DNA of 64,000 bases from Anaerobaca lacustris (lineage in GTDB: Bacteria > Planctomycetota > Phycisphaerae > Sedimentisphaerales > Anaerobacaceae): positions 1-64,000 of the forward strand of contig NZ_JASCXX010000028.1 of assembly GCF_030012215.1 (NCBI RefSeq). Reading direction: 5' to 3'. A program made the position numbers and the translations under genes. Within the stretch, counting starts at the first letter, position 1. Each line of letters opens with the position of its first letter. Below are positions 60,433 through 64,000 of this stretch, in pieces. The notes below the pieces were generated by a model. The model saw only the letters and a list, made by a program, of their open reading frames with translations. It was not told the DNA's origin and did no database searches.

Positions 60433-61236
60433 TCAGGCCGGGGCCAGCAGGGCGCAGGCGTTTTGGTAGAGGATCCGCGACAACCTGGGTTCCGGAAGAT
60501 CCAGGCTTCGCAGCCGAGCGAGTGTGGCCACCTGATCGGTCCAGGGGCTGTCCGTTCCGAACAGCAGGTATTCGGCGGGATGGGCCATGAGCATCTCGCG
60601 CGATGCCGCCGGTCCGAGGTCCTCCATGGACATGGAGATCTCCATGTAGATCGGCCGGCCCAGAAGGTGGCGGCGCACCTCGTCCCACTGCTGCCACGCC
60701 CCGAGATGTGTCGCGACGAGGCGGAGTTCGGGGAACCGTTCCGTGATGCGCCGCAGTGTTTCCGGGTCGGCCCGCCGCTGGCGGGGAAACGCGATGTCGA
60801 ATCCGGTGTGCATCACCAGGAGAAGCTTGCGGGCGCTGGCGCGCTCGTAGAGCTTCAGCATCCCGTCTTCGGCCGCGTAGAAATCCTGATAGAACGGATG
60901 CAGCTTGACGCCGAGAAACCCTTCCGCTGCAATCCGGTCGATGCGCTCGGCCATCTTCGGATCGGCGGGATGGACCGATGGGAAAGGAATCAGGCGGTCT
61001 GAACGAATCTCGCGACACCACCGCAGGATCGGGTCGAACTGATCGATCTTCGTCGCAATGCAGCAGACCACGCTGCTGGCGATCCCCGCGCGATCCATCG
61101 ATTCCAGCAGGGCTCCCACCGTGCCGTCGAGATAGGCCTGGATCCCGGGGGCCTCGTCCAAAAGAGTCTTCATCGCACGAGCCGCCAGCGCGTCCGGGAA
61201 GGCGTGGACGTGGAAGTCTATGATTTTCTGCGGCAC
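60433..61236 (-). CDS. Amidohydrolase-2 family TIM-barrel metalloenzyme
   Basis: This 267-residue cytosolic enzyme has the amidohydrolase-2 metal site: DFHVHAF (HxH), GFLGVKLHPFYQ, LLLVMHTGFD, ATHLGAW and LLFGTDSPW with the final Asp. Family members hydrolyse or decarboxylate small carboxylates (ACMSD-like). I take the GTG at 61236 with GGAG upstream; other GTG starts lie up to 45 bases further out, and no ATG is in frame. It stands alone, with 240 bases to the divergent thioesterase gene. The substrate is unknown. Confidence 0.8.
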   Translation of the reverse strand: MPQKIIDFHVHAFPDALAARAMKTLLDEAPGIQAYLDGTVGALLESMDRAGIASSVVCCIATKIDQFDPILRWCREIRSDRLIPFPSVHPADPKMAERIDRIAAEGFLGVKLHPFYQDFYAAEDGMLKLYERASARKLLLVMHTGFDIAFPRQRRADPETLRRITERFPELRLVATHLGAWQQWDEVRRHLLGRPIYMEISMSMEDLGPAASREMLMAHPAEYLLFGTDSPWTDQVATLARLRSLDLPEPRLSRILYQNACALLAPA

Positions 61237-61476
61237 GGTTTCACGTTCTCCGGGACATCCTGGCCGACACACGCGACACACGCGGCTGCGCCCGCCGACC
61301 GACTCGTTGGGCCGGAGGCCATCTTAGCCCAGGCGAGGGAGACGGATCAACTGATTTCACATCGCACCTCGCACTCGACGCGAGGACGGACATTGATGAA
61401 TCCGCCGTCATCGGATAGGATTCGGGCGCACGGGAGCACGTTGCCCCGTCGCTGCGTTCCAGTCTGGAGGTATGTC

Positions 61477-61884
61477 ATGCGTGCGATCAAAGAGTTCTTC
61501 AAGAACGACCGGTTTGCCGAACACAACGGGATCGAGCTGGTCGAGGTCGGGGAGGGACACGCCCGAGCGCGAATGAGGATTGACGAGCGTCATCTCAACG
61601 GGATCAACGTGGTCCACGGCGGCGCGATCTTCACGCTGGCCGATCTGGCCTTCGCCGCGGCCTCCAACTCGCATGGGACGGTCGCCGTCGCCATCAACGC
61701 CAGCATCTGGTATGTCAAGGCCGGGCTCGCAGGGACCCTCTTCGCCGACGCGCGCGAGGTCTCGCTGAACCCGAAACTCGCGACCTACTCGATCGAGGTG
61801 ACCGACGACGGCGGCGAGATCATCGCCGTCTTCGAGGGCATGGTCTACCGCAAGAAACAGACGATCTCTCCCGATGCCTGTTGA
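61477..61884 (+). CDS. PaaI-type hotdog acyl-CoA thioesterase
   Basis: This 135-residue hotdog-fold protein has the PaaI motif VVHGGAIFTLADLAFAAASN, with the HGG and the Asp typical of the active site. HNGIELVEVGEGHARARM and VAINASIWYVKAGLAGTL fill the sheet. GGAGG precedes the ATG. Such enzymes hydrolyse aryl- or acyl-CoA to free CoA; a link to the aryl-CoA ligases 9 kb away is possible but not shown. It is followed by mutY on the same strand within 12 bases. Confidence 0.88.
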   Translation: MRAIKEFFKNDRFAEHNGIELVEVGEGHARARMRIDERHLNGINVVHGGAIFTLADLAFAAASNSHGTVAVAINASIWYVKAGLAGTLFADAREVSLNPKLATYSIEVTDDGGEIIAVFEGMVYRKKQTISPDAC

Positions 61885-61896
61885 TTGAGTGCGGCG

Positions 61897-63015
61897 ATGG
61901 CCAAAGAACCCGTCCAGAGCAAGCTGTCGCCGTCGGCGATCCGACGTCCCTTGCTTCGATGGTTCGACAGAGAGGCCCGTGACCTGCCCTGGCGAAGGAC
62001 CCGCGATCCCTACGCCATCTGGATCTCGGAGATCATGCTCCAGCAGACCCGCGTTCAGGCGGCCGCGCCGTACTACGAACGCTTCGTCCGACGTTTTCCC
62101 ACAGTTGTGGCGCTGGCAAGGGCCCGACTCGACTCGGTTCTGAAGCTATGGGAGGGCCTGGGTTACTACTGCCGGGCCCGGAACCTGCACAAGGCCGCCC
62201 AGGAGATCGTCACTCGATTCGGCGGCCAGCTCCCCGAAACGCGATCGGAGTTGCTCTCGCTGCCGGGGATCGGCGCGTACACCGCCGGCGCCATTTCCAG
62301 CATTGCCTTCGGCCAAAGGGAACCTCTCGTCGACGGCAACGTCACGCGCGTGCTGTGCCGGGTCTTTCGCGTTCGCGGGAACCCCAAAGAGGCGGTGGTG
62401 CAGAAGAAGCTCTGGTCGCTTGCCGAAGAGTTGTTGCCCGCCGCCCGGCCTGGCGACTTCAACCAGGCCCTGATGGAGCTGGGGTCCGAAATCTGCCTAC
62501 CGAAGAATCCGCCGTGCGAGGTGTGCCCGCTTCGGCGAACCTGCCTGGCCAAGCGGCACGGCGAGCAGAACCGCCTGCCCGCCCGCCGGCGGAAGAAGCC
62601 AATCCCCTGCCATACGGTAGTCGTCGGCGTCATCGAGCGAAACGGCCGAGTCCTGATCGACAAACGCCCCAGCGACGGATTGCTGGGCGGCCTCTGGGAA
62701 TTCCCCGGAGGCAAGAAACAATCGGGCGAATCACTCGAAGAGGCACTGCATCGCGAGGTGCTTGAGGAAGTCGGCATCCGCATCCGTGTGGGCGACTCGA
62801 TCGCGACCGTCGATCACGCCTATTCGCACTTCCGCATCCGTCTGCATGCCTTCCGATGCACGTACGCGTCGGGAACGCCGCAGTGCCTCGGCTGTGACGC
62901 GATCAAATGGGTCCGACCGGGCGATCTGCGTCGATACGCCTTCCCGGCTGCGAACAAGAAGATCATCCGGGCCCTGTTGGACGCCAGGCAAGCCGGACGC
63001 AGGGGATCGCAGTGA
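61897..63015 (+). CDS. mutY: A/G-specific adenine glycosylase with intact Nudix box
   Basis: This 372-residue DNA repair enzyme removes adenine mispaired with 8-oxoguanine. The HhH-GPD core has EIMLQQTRVQAAAPYYERF and LPGIGAYTAGAISSIAFGQ followed by the catalytic Asp in LVDGNVTRVLCR. The iron-sulfur loop is C-x6-C-x2-C-x5-C (CLPKNPPCEVCPLRRTC). The C-terminal domain, usually a degenerate MutT fold that reads 8-oxoG, has a complete Nudix box here: GGKKQSGESLEEALHREVLE, then EVGI. That suggests an additional nucleotide-hydrolase activity. I start at ATG 61897; a TTG at 61885 is possible. Confidence 0.92.
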   Translation: MAKEPVQSKLSPSAIRRPLLRWFDREARDLPWRRTRDPYAIWISEIMLQQTRVQAAAPYYERFVRRFPTVVALARARLDSVLKLWEGLGYYCRARNLHKAAQEIVTRFGGQLPETRSELLSLPGIGAYTAGAISSIAFGQREPLVDGNVTRVLCRVFRVRGNPKEAVVQKKLWSLAEELLPAARPGDFNQALMELGSEICLPKNPPCEVCPLRRTCLAKRHGEQNRLPARRRKKPIPCHTVVVGVIERNGRVLIDKRPSDGLLGGLWEFPGGKKQSGESLEEALHREVLEEVGIRIRVGDSIATVDHAYSHFRIRLHAFRCTYASGTPQCLGCDAIKWVRPGDLRRYAFPAANKKIIRALLDARQAGRRGSQ

Positions 63016-63091
63016 CAGTCGATCTTGTCTGTGGCATGCGATGCCGCTATCATAGGGCTGGTCGAAACCGCCCGCTATGAAGGAGGCTGAC

Positions 63092-64000
63092 ATGGTGCAC
63101 CGAAAAAACGGCACGTTCGTTTTGGTCATCTCGCTTCTGCCGATCGCCGCGACCGTCTGCGCACAGGATGTGCCTGGGATTGTCATCAACCACATTCCCG
63201 CTTCGTCGCAGATCTACATCGGCTCGCCCGGGATCGCCGTCCTGCCCAACGGCGACTACATCGCCAAGCACGACCAGTTCGGCCCCCGTTCGACCGAGCA
63301 CGGCCGGGCAGTCACAGAGGTCTTCGGCTCGTCGGATCGAGGCCTCTCCTGGTCGCGCCGGGCCGTCGTGCAGGACATGTACTGGGCCAGTGTGTTCACC
63401 CACGAGGGCGTCCTATACCTTCTGGGCACCAGCAGGAACCACGGCGACGTGGTGATCCGCCGCTCGACGGATGGGGGCCGGACCTGGACCGAGGCCAAAG
63501 ACAAGCGGTCGGGCTTGCTGATCGACGGCGGCAAGTATCACTGCGCCCCTGTGCCCGTGCTGCTGCACAACGGCCGGCTCTGGCGGGCAATGGAGGATGC
63601 AATGGGTCAAGGCGGATGGGGCCGGCACTTCAACGCGTTTATGATGTCTGTCCCCGCAGACGCCGATTTGCTCAACGCCGACAACTGGATCGTCAGCAAT
63701 CGCATCGGCCGTGACCCTACATGGCTCGACAACACGTTCGGCGGCTGGCTCGAAGGCAACGCCGTCCTGACGCCGGACGGGCGGATCGTCAACATCCTGC
63801 GCGTGGAGACCAAGCCCGACGGCGGAAAGGCCGCGGTCATTCAGATCAGCGCCGACGGCAAAACGGCCGTGTTCGACCCCGAGTCCGGGTTTATCGACTT
63901 CCCCGGCGGTGCCAAGAAGTTCACGATCCGCTTCGATCCGGCATCGAAGCTCTACTGGACGCTGTCCAACCCGGTCCTGCCCCGGCACAAGGACCCCAAT
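63092..64000 (+). CDS. Secreted sialidase-like (BNR/Asp-box) protein, cut by window end
   Basis: The first 303 residues are visible and the frame is open to the end of the window. GAAGGAGGC precedes the ATG and the signal peptide ends near ATVCAQD. Two Asp-boxes are visible, SSDRGLSWS and STDGGRTWTEA, and IAVLPNGDYIAKHDQFGP and WLEGNAVLTPDGRIVNILRV fit a six-bladed propeller. Such proteins include exo-sialidases and related glycosidases; many planctomycete members have unknown specificity. No signs of decay. It starts 76 bases after mutY. Confidence 0.8.
   Translation, partial: MVHRKNGTFVLVISLLPIAATVCAQDVPGIVINHIPASSQIYIGSPGIAVLPNGDYIAKHDQFGPRSTEHGRAVTEVFGSSDRGLSWSRRAVVQDMYWASVFTHEGVLYLLGTSRNHGDVVIRRSTDGGRTWTEAKDKRSGLLIDGGKYHCAPVPVLLHNGRLWRAMEDAMGQGGWGRHFNAFMMSVPADADLLNADNWIVSNRIGRDPTWLDNTFGGWLEGNAVLTPDGRIVNILRVETKPDGGKAAVIQISADGKTAVFDPESGFIDFPGGAKKFTIRFDPASKLYWTLSNPVLPRHKDPN

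Noticed and set aside
1-64000. CRISPR arrays, insertion sequences, phage genes, tRNA and rRNA genes
   Set aside because: No regularly spaced direct repeats, transposase motifs, phage structural genes or recognisable RNA genes were seen in the sequence.

Overview
The window is a GC-rich bacterial chromosome segment that reads as a free-living, probably anaerobic or facultative member of the Planctomycetota, most likely the Phycisphaerae/Sedimentisphaerales side of the phylum. The placement is inferred from two prepilin-like proteins with C-terminal domains of the planctomycete type, a Tat-exported sulfatase, many secreted glycoside-hydrolase-like proteins without any SusC/SusD pair, an indolepyruvate:ferredoxin oxidoreductase, and a Sua5/YrdC fused to a protein-tyrosine phosphatase. 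No insertion sequence, phage, CRISPR array, rRNA or tRNA gene was recognised.

Layout. 0.1-7.6 kb: a prepilin-like gene, a mini beta-carbonic-anhydrase-like gene, a minus-strand unit (MBL-fold hydrolase, PhoD-like phosphatase, sulfatase) and two small membrane proteins. 7.6-17.3 kb: secreted carbohydrate-active proteins (beta-helix protein, beta-propeller-like protein, GH13 amylase, GH106-like rhamnosidase) and a second prepilin. 17.5-18.2 kb: an orphan LuxR-type regulator whose receiver domain has lost its phosphorylatable Asp. 18.35-37.0 kb: a 12-gene same-strand array, the most unusual part of the window. It holds six paralogues of a secreted TIM-barrel (clan GH-A-like) family, three nucleoside-hydrolase-fold proteins (one fused to DUF5060 and DUF4038 domains), a DUF4038 protein, a DUF4832 protein, a Tat-exported protein of unknown function and the decayed 5' end of a seventh paralogue. 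I interpret it as an undescribed polysaccharide-utilisation locus.

37-50.6 kb is housekeeping: YrdC-PTP fusion and RpiB; a DUF374 acyltransferase; a coiled-coil lipoprotein; AccA, divergent from a TyrA-PurSL-PurQ operon; a GH35-like beta-galactosidase; a folate unit (FolM-like reductase, FolB, FolK); and TruB. 50.6-56.3 kb is an aryl-pyruvate operon: IorA (lacking its ferredoxin domain), IorB, then two successive PaaK-type CoA ligase plus ACT-domain pairs. 56.3-60.2 kb is a transport unit: a 56-residue symporter accessory protein, a sodium:solute symporter and an AlgE-like outer-membrane porin, closed by a strong intrinsic terminator. The window ends with an amidohydrolase, a hotdog thioesterase, a MutY with an intact Nudix box, and the start of a secreted sialidase-like protein.

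Working together: the exported hydrolases of the left half would release sugars from complex, possibly sulfated or rhamnose-rich, glycans. The porin and symporter would bring products in. The orphan regulator sits where it could control the 18-37 kb array. All functional statements rest on reading motifs by eye; no database search was run.
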